A stretch of DNA of 50,017 nucleotides from Ophioceras dolichostomum (taxonomy: Eukaryota > Ascomycota > Sordariomycetes > Magnaporthales > Ophioceraceae), in the NCBI GenBank assembly GCA_003049485.1, contig PYST01000246.1, positions 1-50,017 of the forward strand. Direction: 5' to 3'. Numbering within the stretch: position 1 is the first letter of the stretch; the number at the start of each line of letters is the position of its first letter. Position numbers and translations under genes: made by a program. Positions 34,757 through 46,800 of the stretch are shown in pieces. Below the pieces are notes generated by a model. It saw only the letters and a list, made by a program, of their open reading frames with translations. It ran no database searches and was not told the origin of the DNA.

Positions 34757-36106
34757 ATGGCTGTTCCATCAAATTCACGCGTGAGTGGTCGTTTCCTAGC
34801 CAGGGTGGCTTTCGAAGGCTACTACCCCCGCGACCAGATATCCTTCCGCTGCAACGGAAGGCACTTTGAAGTGTACCTCTCCCCGTGCTACTTCGGCGCC
34901 GACTCTCCCGCCATCCAGGCACGATACCGCAAGTATATGGATGCGTGGAAGGAACTGAATGGAGAAGAAGATGAAAACGGCCGCCGCATCGACGACGAAG
35001 CTGGCGGGGGAAGGCCTGAGGACCTCGTCAACGGAAAGAAAGAGGGAAGCGGCGACGACGACGACGATGGCGCTCTAGGAGAAACGCCCGAATCACCTTC
35101 GGATCCGGAGACCATCATCGGCGAGTTTAGAGAGTGGGTGCTCGCCGCGTGTCGGCCGGTCTTCTCCGAGCTCGCACCAGACGTCCCGCCGTCGTTCGAT
35201 CCCGAGAAGCTCCGGACGGGAGAGGCCACGGCCCTCCTATCCGAGTACCTGTTCCCTCAAGAGTACCATTACAAGTTCACGGCTGTCCAAGACAGGCCCG
35301 TTCTCGAGCGCTGCCCCGGGCCTGAGGACGATGACTATGATGCCGACCAAGAGCCTGAGGTGAGGGGCCGCTTTAGCGTGGCCCTCAAGAAATACCTCCG
35401 TCAAGATCTCCTCGAGGAGCTCCAGCGGCACGTGCCCTTTATCGACGCGTGCGAGGTCGAGGTCGCGTTCGCTGACCCAGAGCACGCGCTGTACAAGATG
35501 CCTAAGCGCGTAGAGGTGCCCGACCTGAGCACCTACCGCTCCTCCCCCTCCTCCGCTCAAGACCTGGGCCGCCGCACCCGCAAAAGCACGTGCTACTTCA
35601 AGCGCTTCACCTGGAACGAGTTCATGGCTCTAGGGGAGGAGCTCGAGGCGCACCTGCGGGTCCTCAAGTCGAACAACCTTGCGCGCGACCTCCGCGTCTT
35701 CCGGCTGCTAGGAGTCGTCACGGCGACGGCTGGCAGCGAAATCGCTGGCCTTCTGCTGACCTACGTCGACTCCGACACACGGAACGTGCTGGGCCGGAGC
35801 TACCAGCTCACCTCTCTGCAGCTCCGGCAGCGCTGGGCCACCCAGATTCGGGACACGGTAACGCAACTCCACGAGGCCGGCCTCGTCTGGGACGACGCCA
35901 CGGCCGGGAACCTCATGGTCGACAGGAACGATGACCTTTGGATCGTGGACTTCGGGATCGGGCGCATCGGGGGATGGGTGGATAGGGACAAGCAGGGCAC
36001 CAAGGAGGGTGACCTCCAGGGGCTGGAAAGGATCCTGGAGTTTTTTTTGGGCGACGGCCATGAGGGTGGCCGCTGGGGCGTATCCAGGTACCCTGACACT
36101 CCGTAG
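34757..36106 (+). CDS. Protein-kinase-like orphan with novel N-terminal region
   Basis: Single exon, 449 aa, starting at an ATG with good context. The last third has the layout of a kinase or phosphotransferase fold: CYFKRF (Lys282 as candidate ATP-binding lysine), LHEAGLVWDDATAGNLMVD (Asp380 candidate catalytic base, Asn385 metal ligand) and WIVDFGIGR (Asp398-Phe-Gly). Related fungal proteins usually have LVWGD in the loop; here Asp replaces that Gly. The domain ends soon after DFG, without the large C-lobe helices of a classical kinase, as in short fungal kinase-like proteins. Residues 1-60 are a separate conserved-looking block (FRCNGRHFEVYLSPCYFGAD), followed by an acidic linker with KKEGSGDDDDDG. 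No signal peptide or membrane segment. Whether it phosphorylates proteins, small molecules or nothing is not known. Confidence 0.85.
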   Translation: MAVPSNSRVSGRFLARVAFEGYYPRDQISFRCNGRHFEVYLSPCYFGADSPAIQARYRKYMDAWKELNGEEDENGRRIDDEAGGGRPEDLVNGKKEGSGDDDDDGALGETPESPSDPETIIGEFREWVLAACRPVFSELAPDVPPSFDPEKLRTGEATALLSEYLFPQEYHYKFTAVQDRPVLERCPGPEDDDYDADQEPEVRGRFSVALKKYLRQDLLEELQRHVPFIDACEVEVAFADPEHALYKMPKRVEVPDLSTYRSSPSSAQDLGRRTRKSTCYFKRFTWNEFMALGEELEAHLRVLKSNNLARDLRVFRLLGVVTATAGSEIAGLLLTYVDSDTRNVLGRSYQLTSLQLRQRWATQIRDTVTQLHEAGLVWDDATAGNLMVDRNDDLWIVDFGIGRIGGWVDRDKQGTKEGDLQGLERILEFFLGDGHEGGRWGVSRYPDTP

Positions 36107-37317
36107 GTACCTACTAAGTGGTTGGTTAGGTACTAGGTACCAAGTCAGATCTTTTCCATGCCACACAGACTCCGTATTGATTTTACTGTTCTAGAAAAGT
36201 AACCAATGTTTCTTGCGAATGCTTTAGTATTCCTGGTAGTAGCTTTTCCACTCTTCAACTATTGCAGTGATCTTTTCTGCCTCCTTTTCCTCTCTGCGGT
36301 TCATTGTTGTGTCTCTTCTGTTTTAATAAGGTATTTATGTTAATTAGTAGTAAGGGAGTTGGACCCCCCTTTCTCAAGTACCATTCATCCCGTTCACCCG
36401 CGCAGTATTCGCTACTCGTGCTGAAGAAAGGGTATCGCAAGTCTTAGGGGCAGGCCGGGGTAGAAAATGATCAAGCGGTACATCGTCGGGAGCTAGCCGG
36501 CTATTAGTCGGTCTAGGTGTAAGTCGTGGATTACTATTAAGCGGAGGGTAACGGCCCAGAATATGGAACCCGACAAGGTGGACACATTCAAATACTATCT
36601 ACCAAGCAACGGTTTACTAAGTTTGTAGGAGTCGCTTACTTTCAGGGATGCCTTTAATTTCCTTAATGCAACGCTTCAACTCAGCTACAGCTTTCTGGCG
36701 TTGCTTTGGCACCAGCAAGCACATAGGATAGTAGTATATAAAGCCAAAGACTCCCCTTTAACCATTTGCATAAATTAATTTCGTGCTTCCCCCGCCGTGG
36801 CTTGGTCTCTCTGTGGTGCCAGCCGCCCAGCCCTCACCGTGATACCAGCTTTCGCCGTGATATTACTCACCCCCATTCAGAACTCGAACGAGAGCTCATA
36901 GGCGTCCGAGTTATTAGGAGTGCCGTTTCCGGTTTATCTTCCGTCCGGCCTGGACAGCTGCTGCCTTGTCGTTAAGATGGTCCGCACCATAGTCTCCTAC
37001 TGCTGTTGCGCGTATCCAGTCTTCTTGCCAGGTAGCGTGGTAACGTCAAATCCGGCCGAACTTGTCCACAAACGCCTAAATATAAATTCATCCAAGCTGA
37101 TCTTGCAGCTTGTCCTTGCCATCGACTATTGCGACTTCGGTCTATCATACCTGCAAGAAGATCTTTCACAGAAGTAACTCACGCCCAGCTCAGCCATGCT
37201 GGCCAGATACTCCGACAAGCCGTCCATCCCGGCGGAGCTCAGAACAGGCATGGCAGAAAACCCACCGGCGGAAAATGGGAAAGAGAGCGGCAGCCGCTGC
37301 CCCATCCCACCTACATC

Positions 37318-37371
<54 letters not shown>

Positions 37372-37469
37372 CAATGGCTGCTGCATCGGCACGGACGAAT
37401 TCGACGTGGTCATCACTAGACTTTGATATATTTTTCCCAAATAAAAGAAAGAGGAATGTGCCAACTGAT
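36107..37469. other. A/T-richer intergenic stretch before the permease pseudogene
   Basis: By eye this stretch is richer in A/T than its neighbours (for example 36180-36360) and carries no intact frame of note. A TATATAAAG sequence lies at about 36733. It may contain degraded parts of the permease gene downstream, but I could not align any with confidence. Confidence 0.45.
37317..37370. repeat. Compound (CTG)8(ATG)10 microsatellite
   Basis: Eight CTG units followed by ten ATG units, 54 bp, perfect by eye. In different frames it reads as Ala/Asp, Cys or Leu/Met runs, which is why several short open frames cross it. Confidence 0.92.
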
Positions 37470-37980
37470 ATCACCGAAAAATGGGTTTGGGGCACCATCG
37501 TCTGCGCTGAGTCCTAGGTGTACAACCTGCAGCACATTTTTGTCTGCCGCTGCTTCCTGGGTGTTGTCGAGGCCGGCTTCATACCCGGCGTACTCTCCGG
37601 CATGGTGCGGTTCTACCTCGCGGGCCTGTACATTAACCTGCCGCTGGTCCTCAACTGGGCGGGCGTCCGAGGCCATCTCGCTGCCGAGCCGAGAAGCGCG
37701 CCTTGGCCATCGCCATGATCAACTGCTTCGGGAGCTCCGCGTCCCATCTCCAGCAGCTACCTTTGGCCCAGCGCCGACAGCCCGGACTACAGGAAGGGCA
37801 AGATCACCGTCTTCGTCTTCCGCGGCCTGGGCGTCGGCCTCGCCACCACCAAGCACATCATATCCAAGCGGCTGCCGGACACCAGGACCAGGGCCCGAGA
37901 GGGAGCTGGAGACGGCCGAGCAGTTGGAGGCCGAGCGGCTTGCCCAGGATTTCCAGGAAACCGCGTCGTCTGGCAAATGA
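37470..37980 (+). pseudogene. Decayed MFS permease (DAL5/allantoate-like)
   Basis: Pieces of one transporter family lie in order but in three reading frames. First, WVWGTIVCAES, then a TAG at 37515, then in the same frame VYNLQHIFVCRCFLGVVEAG, which resembles helices 3-4 of DAL5-type anion:cation symporters. Next comes AGLYINLPLVLNWAG, a block that belongs far downstream in intact members, so an internal deletion is implied. At about 37685-37690 the frame shifts to KRALAIAMINCFGSSAS. At about 37750 it shifts again to SSYLWPSADSPDYRKG, and a C-terminal block ERELETAEQLEAERLAQDF ends at 37980. The stop would be explained by a CAG-to-TAG change. Intact relatives are about 500 aa; less than a third remains. 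Its upstream limit is uncertain. Confidence 0.72.
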
Positions 37981-38952
37981 GCGGAACATATACAGATTTA
38001 CATCTTCAGCTTGCAGCAGCCAAGCTCACCACAAAGTCATGTCTTGTGTGGACCAGTAGGCAACACCATCACTCATGCATGGGATTATTCTAGAATATTA
38101 TAGCAGTTCTCGAAGTCACAAGCGTCTGAGTGCCGGTAGCGCAGGTGATCTGGTTCTTATCGTCCTAGCCTATTTTTGTTTCTCAGGGGATGAGCCGCTT
38201 GTAGAGGCAAGACGTGTTAGCCAACATCATCCCGGGCTTTTAACTCGGCCGCAAGACGGTCCCAAGCTATTAGGCACTGTAAAGTCATCATTCATGGCAT
38301 TGCATATCTGGGTACCTACCTACCTACCCAGGGGCCTGTCATACTAAGGCCCTCACTTGTTGCTCCCTCAGGAGATCATGCCACCGTCCCCACTACAGCT
38401 TGTTGGCTACTAATGTACCTACGGAGCAGTTACCATGACACGCATGTCGGACGCGATAAAAGGGGATGTGTTGTTAAGCATTACGTTAGGTAAGAAGAAG
38501 ATTAAAGAATGAACTGAACAAGCAAATCAAAAAAGCTGCCCGATGTTCCTCTACAATTGTTTTGACTACTACTAGGGAGAGAGCACCACCAAGCAGAGAG
38601 AGGGAAAAAAACACAAGACTCCTTCCTACCTCCCCTTCCATGTCCAGCCCGATAACTGCCTCGACGTCCTGAACTAAGCCAGCGAGTGAGCCCCACCCAC
38701 TTCCTTTGCTTCCAGTTCGCGCGATCGGCGGTGGACGGGGGCAGCGACGACGACGACAAGAGACGAAGGTCAGGGCAGAGCAGGGCAGGGACGGAGGACG
38801 GAGGACGGAAGAAAGTCAGCCACTTAGACGCCGTACCACCCACCAGCCCTCCAGCAAGCCGTGGCGCTGGCTGAGTTGGTGATGGTCGAGAATTGGGTTT
38901 GGCTTAGTAGCGGGAGGGAAGGAGGAGAGAGAGAGAAAGGCAAACATCATGG
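37981..38952. other. Intergenic region
   Basis: Nothing coding is recognised between the permease remnant and the 3' end of the secreted-protein gene. A short CTAC/CTAC run lies at about 38313-38330. Confidence 0.5.
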
Positions 38953-40869
38953 TTAGTGTCTCGATCTGAGAGTAGGAGCATTGACTTGGCTAGGTAGGTA
39001 TATGAGCGACGAGAGGTGAGGGAAACATACCCGATCCAGACAGTGCCGGACGTGGTGACCGTCCTGTAGTTGATGTTCGTCTGCGTGACGGCGGACGGGT
39101 TGCCGCGCTGGACGGTGACGGTGACGCCGGGGCGGCCGGCGCCGTTGCAAACGGTCGATGCAGCGGGTGTGCTGTTGTGATCGAGAATGGTCAGCTTCGT
39201 AGGTATTCGGTCTGCTCCCGGCTGCGAACGGGGAGAAATGGTGGAATGGTTGAAGGGGTACAGGGGTACAGGGGCAAAATAGTAAAGGGGTAAAATGCTA
39301 AAGGGGTAAAATGCTAAAAGGGTTAAAAAGGGGTAAGGAGGTTCGGTTGGCTCTTACATCGTCTGAGTCGTGATCCTGAAGATAGCCTCGGTGGTGGTCG
39401 CCGCAGGGAGCGTGGTTACGACGGATCGGGTAACTGTGTAGGTTGTCTGCGTGACGGTCACGGTGACGGCGGCGACGGCGGCATACTCGCGCTTCTCCTC
39501 AACGATGTCTCGCTTCTCTAAAACGGCGTCATCTTCGTTAGATCCCGGTCTTCTGCCACCCCTTCCTCCACCACGGCCGCCTCCTCCACCGCGTCCTCCT
39601 CCTCGTCCTCCACCTCGCCCTCCGCCTCCTCGTCCCCTTCCGCCACCACCACCACCTCCTCCTCCTCCTCCCTTGCCCTTACCGGGTCGGCCCTGGTTGC
39701 CTCCTCCTATTCCTCCTCCTATTCCTCCTCCGCAGCTGTTTCCAATACAGAAGGTGGGCTGCGGTTGCGGCTGGGTGATGAGGGACCCACTTGTAGGGTA
39801 GTGGCACGAGGCCGACGTAGTGACCGTTGTGGTCCAGGCGCTGGTCTTGGCGCCCGACGTCGACGTGCGCGTCACTGTTGAAGTAACCGTGACTGTCGGG
39901 CCCTGAGGGTACACGGTGACAGTCTGCGTGGCGCCTTGGCATTGCGCCGTGACGGTGGCCGGAACCAGGATCAAGGTCTGCGTCTGGACAACCGTGCTGA
40001 CGACGGCTGCGTTGCGGATGCGCGGTTGCGCGTCGCGTCAGCTTACGCCCTGCTGTACTTTCCCCCCAATGACCTCGGGAGCTGGGAGGCGTTCAGAGGA
40101 AGCTTACTGATGGCTCGGGGAGTGCTAGTGACTCCGATGACGATGGTCGGGGTAGCCTGTGTTGGTGTTGTGAAGAGACCAGTCAGTCTGTCAGGTGGGC
40201 TGACCTGACCTCCGTCCTAGCCCTAGGTGGTGACCGTGATTTTCAGGAGTGCGCGCGTACAATGATGGTCGTCGTCTCAGGGATGCCAACGCTCAAGTTG
40301 ATTGTGCGCTGAACAGCGATCTGCCGTCCGGAGACGATGATCTTCCACGTGCCCGATTTCATGGCCGAGAAAGGAATGCCGCTGTATCCTCCACATTAGT
40401 CTCTTGAGTCGTCCGGGCGTAGATATGGGTGGCGTCGCTTCTCACCATGTCGACGTGACCTGGTTGCCCGAAGGGCTCGTCTGGATGGCCGAGCATGCAT
40501 ATTGGTTGTTGTCGGGGTCAACCAGGACGGGGTTGATAGACTCGGACGAGCATCCTATTTATTTTGCGCCGAGATGGTTTGTCACACATGTCGGTTAGTT
40601 GACACTCGCCCGCAAGTCTCCGCCCCCTTTCGGCATACTGAAGGAATTGTGCGTTCGCAAGATATGTCGACATGTGGGTATGGGTAGAGTGCCTCCTTAC
40701 CTTGAAACACCGAGATAAAGGTGAAGTACTGGTTGGATGACCCGTCAATGTAGTAGGACCCGCCGTTGCTGTAGTCCACTCCGTAGGATGAACAGCTCTG
40801 GGCAAGCACGCCAAGGCACAGCGAGAGGATTGCCGCGAGCAGCAGGTGGGGTCTCAGCATCGCCGCCAT
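38953..40869 (-). CDS. Secreted Thr/Gly-rich modular protein
   Basis: Seven exons on the minus strand: 40869-40701, 40554-40446, 40381-40261, 40156-40108, 40006-39358, 39171-39031 and 38965-38953, 416 aa; phases agree at every junction and most introns show CTGAC or CTAAC branch sites. A signal peptide is clear (LLLAAILSLCLGVLAQ). Residues about 25-135 form a Cys-containing domain (CSSYGVDYSNGGSYYIDG, later FSAMKSGTWKIIVSG) seen at the N-terminus of many fungal secreted proteins of unknown role. Then come Thr/Val repeats of the VTVT type, a long Gly/Arg-rich low-complexity stretch, two Lys-Arg sites (LEKR and EEKR), and more VTVT sequence. No GPI signal is obvious. Likely an extracellular or wall-associated protein, O-glycosylated on Thr. 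The 13-nt last exon, ending in SRH, is the least certain part. Confidence 0.82.
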
Positions 40870-43800
40870 TATGACTCTGTGGTCTCGGGAGTCGCGGAAA
40901 TCGTTGCTGAGCTATAGGTGAGGGCAAGCATTCCACGGTTCGTGATTCTCCAGGACGCAGGAACGGATAGTTATCAGGAAGCTCTTATGTAGGAATCTCT
41001 TTCGTCTACCCCAACCAGAGTCCGGGAAAAAAACTCCAAGATCCAGGCCCAGACGGCAGGGCCATCGTGATATTGCTCCATATGAGCTCGTCATCCAAGA
41101 ATAGCCAGTGGGTGGCATCACGAGAATGCTTCCATCACCACCAGTCAGAGCCGCGACGTAAACAAAAAAGAGATGGCCCCAGCCCGGGAAGGCCCCCGAG
41201 GACCTGGTGATATCTGGGAAGAGGGATCAAAGAGCCATATTGCACTTTGGGGGTCCCGAATTGATCCGAATTCAGCCTGAGATAAGGCCAGTCCTCCCAG
41301 GAACCAAGGAGTCCGCCAGCAGTTGCTCAACGGAGGTCATCACGGGCGAGCGGTCTGCCCGCCGATAATATCCCATGGGTTGAGAAAACCCGACGGGCTG
41401 CGGGCTTTGGGCTGTGGACGGGCTACCAAGGGCTGCCAGCCTGCCACACAGCTCACCAGCTTACCACGCCAGCCCGGCGCTCACGAGGGATACGCGCGGG
41501 AGGTGGGCGGGTGGTGGGTGGCAGCCTATCAGTAGGTCGATCGCTGATATAGGCTGCCCGCATCGGTGGTACGAGGCTCGTGCAGATGTCCGGACTGGTC
41601 CCTGAGCAGAAGCGAATATCCCGGACACGGTCAACGCAAATTAGCTGCATCGCTTGATACGTGTGATGCACTCTCGAAGCGCAGTCTAGTGAGTGAACGA
41701 TTGGCCAATCTCTGGTGTGTGAAATCGATCCCCGTTAAGTCCACATGTCCACTCGGAATTGGGAAATACTTGTGCGGGAAATGCAGCAGTAGAAGAAGCG
41801 CTCAAGTTCACTCTTTCCTTGAAGATCTTGGAGAGACGAACTCTGGACAGATTCAAGGCTAATTGACCATCGTTCTCTCCAGATGTGGTGGGGTGTTGGT
41901 GTTGGAACCGATCAAAGCCCTGGAGGGTCACAGTAGAGATCGACGGATTCGATCAGATGGCGCGGGTACCTGAAGCTCGACCACCACTCAGCGGGGCTTT
42001 CGGACATGAAGGGGGAAAACTGCTTGTCACCTTTTGCCTATACGGCCGTGCCTGGCCTGGCTGGTCCAAAAGGGGAATATGGGGGCAAGGGCAGACACTC
42101 TGGGGGNATACCTTGGTACCTAGTCACCCCAAATAACTTGAGGTAGCAGAATTCAAGGCGGATTCCCAAGGTAGACAGATACCTAGGAACCTGGGTAGAT
42201 ATCAGGAGCAACGTTTGTCCGTCGGCCCGGGTCCGGGAACGGCCTGTTTGCATCAGAATAGAGCGCTGTGGCACTCAGAATTCATGATTGCAAAGATCCG
42301 CAGCTGAATTGTGGCTGCAGATGCTGGGAATCGATCCAGATCGTAGATGAAACCAAACCCACGAAGTGAAGCATGGAACTGACAGTCCCTAAGTGAGCCG
42401 GAATCCAGCATCCAGAGAGCCGGAAAGGCGTGGGAGTGACGACAAAGCCAGGGATTCGCTGGGCAAGGTCCAGGGCAGTTCCGAAAAACTGCAAGCCGGA
42501 GGACGCCAATAGCAAGACCAAGCAGGCGGGCTCTCCTCAAAGCTCGATAGCCATAGTTCGCGAGTTGGGCAATAATAGTGACGACCACATATGGGCGGCC
42601 TCGATAATGCCTATCGGATCCTGAAGAAAGCAGTTAGCAGCCTAAGCAGAACCGAGCCTTGGCAGGCCGACACATATTGCTACGAAAGAGAAAGACCAGT
42701 GGCATGGCCGAGTCGTCGCAGCAATGGCGGCACGGAAATATGTGACCGGCCGAAATGGGGGACTGTAGTTGGCTGGATGTTGGAAGCGTATCTTGGGATG
42801 ATGAACAAGGGAAGACATCCGCTCGCGGTCACACAGCACCAACCCTGGGACTCTAAGATGCCGAGAAACGAAGATCACAGGCGGGGAAGGGGAGAGAACC
42901 AGCTGGAGGGGCGGGTGAAGGGGGGGAATGGGCGTATGTACAAAAGCTCAGAGAAAGGACATTGAAGGCAGCCATTCGAGTCTGGGTAGCGAGACTAGAG
43001 ATATCGGTACGATCCCCACCGGCCCCTGTCAGCCAAGATTCTCTGATCACTGAATGCTATCTATCCTGCCAGCTTGTTTCTGTGGTGCTGGAGATTTAGG
43101 AGCGCGGGAAGACCTGACAGCGTAAGTCAAAGATGCAAGGATAGACTGGCTATCGCCCACACTGTGGCTAGAGAGACAGATGGGAAAGGGGCAAAAGGAA
43201 TGAGGAACGAAAGAGAGCAAGGCGCTAGCAACCTGGGTAGATACCCTACCTACTCCGTAGAGTTGACCCCAACCGTTCTCGTTCTCACAATTGATGATTG
43301 ATGGCCACCAGGCTCGAAGTGATTTCGCCGTGGATTAGCCACTTCCCGCCTCGTTCCTCAATGCCTTAGTGTACCAGAAAGCATGATCGGTGATCTGCAG
43401 AGGGGAAACTTTCAGCCACGCCTATGGCGGCATCGCGCAGGCCCCCTAATAAACCGGCCGACAGACGAAAGATAAGACAAACAAACGTTGGCTGATGGGG
43501 AGGTCCCGCATCGCACGCTTGTTCTGATCGGCGTGCGGACTGCGGCATTTCGTTGAAAGATGGCGGTTGTTACGAGATCGAAGAGGTTGAGAGCCTGCCG
43601 TCGATGACAGACATTGATCAATTGCACTGATGATTGAGGCCTCAACAACCACACCCACCCACTGAAGAAAGGGCCCCAATAGTGGCCCAAGCGTGCCGAT
43701 TTGGCGAATACCCCTGTCCCTGGCAGCGCAGCTCCCGGGGCCGAACAGTGGAGCCAATCAACACGGAGTACGCCAAAAATTCTCCGGCCTAAAAACAGCC

Positions 43801-46800
43801 TTCAATCTTCGAACATCATTCGCTGGTGGCTCTCACCTCCCACCACATCACAAAGCACCTCAACACCAACTCACCAGACCTTAGAAAGTAAGAGCTCGCT
43901 CGCCTACTTCCCGCCCCTTCTTCAAGTCCGAATCAGCCCCTGTCTGGTCCTGCACGATATATTGCGGCCGTGATGTGACTCGCTGCGACTCGTTGGTCGC
44001 GGGTTGGCGGTGCCACTCAAATCAACTCTGGCCTGTTATCCGACTGCGCGACGACTTTGTTTGGTCCACCATTGACTCGGTCGCGAGTCCTTGCGTGGGC
44101 GAACGTCTTCTCTCTCAAGGAGGCAAGTAAGCAAGCGAGCGAGTTGGCATCACGCAGTCGCCAGCACGCCCGATTTCGCCCCATTCCTTTCTTCCCCTCC
44201 GTGGCCTAATCTAAAAATATCGAGCTCGCAACTTCTGTGGCCAGACATGAGCCGAGCCTGCTCTGGTAGGATACCGCATGAGGCTCGCTCTAAGAATCTA
44301 CCACCTATGGACATGGACGCAGACTATTCTATCACCAGCTTTCGCCATGCAGGCAGGCAGTCAGGTGGACGACATCCCGTGTTCGTCCCTCCTTTGAGGA
44401 TAGTGTCTGGATGTCAGAGCCGAAAATCCCGGGAAGAGACAGAGAAAGGCCCATCCTCACCTCTCAGGACGGAAGATTCCCCTTCCGCATCCATCCCATC
44501 TCAACAAAGCTTCCCCAGATATGCGCATCCGGGTTTGCTTGGCTTGCTTCGCTGGCCGGGAATGTGGGATCACTTCGCGTCCGTTCATCCGGTCTTTCTC
44601 CCTGACCTCTTGTTGCCTACCCTCCATCACCGCGATGCCCTCCCTCCATCTTGCCATCAGGGTGGATGAGTCGACCAGCGCGAGAGAGCGAGACCGATCA
44701 GACCAGGCAACTCTCCACACGAGGCGCCACACCCTGCTGTCCAGCTGGCTTGGGCCTCCGGGACCGAGAAGTTGCCTCTCAACTCTCAAGCGAGAGCGGA
44801 ATCGCCGCTATCTCCCCGAGCAGCATTCCACCTGTTCTACTAGCTGAACTTCGGGGGTATTCCTCGGCAGTAGTTCGCTGCAAAAGGACGTCTTGCCTAA
44901 TGCCCAAGTAGGCAGCTGCTATTCCATACCAGGGAAAGAGAAGCGAGATGCGGTTGCCGTTGGGACGGCATTGACGCAATGTCACACAAACGAAAACCGT
45001 TCTTCACCCTCCAGAAGCGAGCATGGCCAGCTAGCTAGCGACCGCTCAGCACGAGCACTTCCCACTCGCTGCAGCAGCCCGATTCACCCGGGAGCTCGCA
45101 GTTCCAGCTCCCAGGGCAGGGTCGTTAGGCACGCTAGTTACGGTTAGCTGTCAAGGTGCTTTCGTCGCCGGCCAGGCGGTGCGGTATATTAAAAGCAGGC
45201 AGTGGACAAACGTACTTCCACTTACCATTCCCACACACATGCTGCTGCCGCTGCCGCCGCTGCCTTTCTTGTCTGCCAGGGTTCCTCTGCCGTGTTTCGA
45301 ACTACAGGGAGTCCTGCAGCTGTTCCAAGCTTTCCAAAGAACCCCTGTCCCTGTCACTTCGGAGCTCGTCCCTCTGGTTCCCTCCCGTCACCACTCTTAC
45401 CAATACCACTTCCCGCCACCACGAAGCCCAATGCTACCCCCCGCATCAACCCATGATCCGCCCCGGCCCTTCCTCTCGTGTTCGTCGTTGAACTTGAGTC
45501 GAAGCCAGAGCACACCTGCCGTGTGAGCAATCCGCTTCTACCGCCTAGCATGACGAACGATCTCTCACCGCGCCACCATCGACGTCTGTTCGTCGTCCCG
45601 CTTCCCGCTCGGCGCCGGATTCAGGGCTTCTCTCCCTCCTTCTCGCTCCCTGAACCCTGCTCATGGGTTTTCTTCCTATTTCTAGCAGATTCAGAAGGAA
45701 GACGGAATAGAGGCTGCGCACATACCCGCATCTGAACAGGTAGTTTTCTCGGCAGCGATTCGGTGAATGCGGGTTCCAACCCAGTAAGTTAGCAGCATAA
45801 GCACTCAGGAGCTCGCTTCGCTTGCCCTCGCAGGTTGGCCATGACAGTCCCCCCCTGGGCCATGTGAGACGAAATTGCAAGTGTATGTTGTAAGTGAACG
45901 AGTTCAGTCCTGTCAGACGGGCAGTTCTCCTTCAGCCTCATCCCTGGAATTTCAATCCTGGCTATCTATGGAGAAGTAATTTCCATAAGGCAATTCGCGT
46001 TGATGCTCTCGTGTGTCATATAGACTACCTAACGCTTACAGAATGAGCCGAAGAGCTCAGCCAGCAAAACCTTGGCCAGTCAGAAATAAAGGAGCCGATC
46101 TCCTGGCTCAGCCTCACAGCCCATCATGACCGAAAGACAGACAGCGAGAGGGGAGGGAAGTTTCGCTCTCTGCGCTTTCACTACACAGTCGCAAGCTGCT
46201 GCTGTCACCTACCCGTCCATTTGTCCATGTCCACCAAGACCACCAACCACCACACCCCGCGTTTCCCTCGTACCCCAGCTTCGATCTTCCATGCGCCCGC
46301 GTCTTCCAACCAGTCACGTTCTCTGTGACTGGACAAGACAGGCCAACCTTGGTACCGATCCCGCTGGACTCGAGCCGATCCTTCCCTGTTTTGTGACCAG
46401 GCACGGCAGAGAGCGATGTCGTCCTGCTTGCCTTCTCCTTCCTCTGTGGAGGCCTGCAGGCAGCAAGACAGCATGTCAGCCAGAAGTCAGCCGCTCCACG
46501 AATCAGGGGGTACCTTCACGAGGGAGCATCGCAGTCGTTCATCCCGACATCGCCGACACCTTGTCGTAGACACCGCACCCTCCACCCCTTGGCTGGTGTG
46601 GCAAGAGCTGGGCGAAGATTCCGCAAGGACGGCAAGTCCTTCGAGGGCGGCCGTCTTTCTAGGCCGCATGTCTTGTCCTCGGTAAGCTGAAGAAATGAGT
46701 GAACCTCAAGCGGCACGCGCCACCGCCCTCGCCTAGACCAAGCCAGAGAGACAGGCCTTGATCAAGACCGGCACGGCCGCCCCTGGTTTTCCATATAAGA

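Noticed and set aside
39451..39801. Plus-strand Pro-rich frame opposite the Gly/Arg stretch
   Set aside because: Pro runs are the complement of the Gly codons of the secreted-protein gene.
44091..44669. Plus-strand open frame of 192 codons
   Set aside because: Low-bias composition, no motif, no convincing start or splice context.
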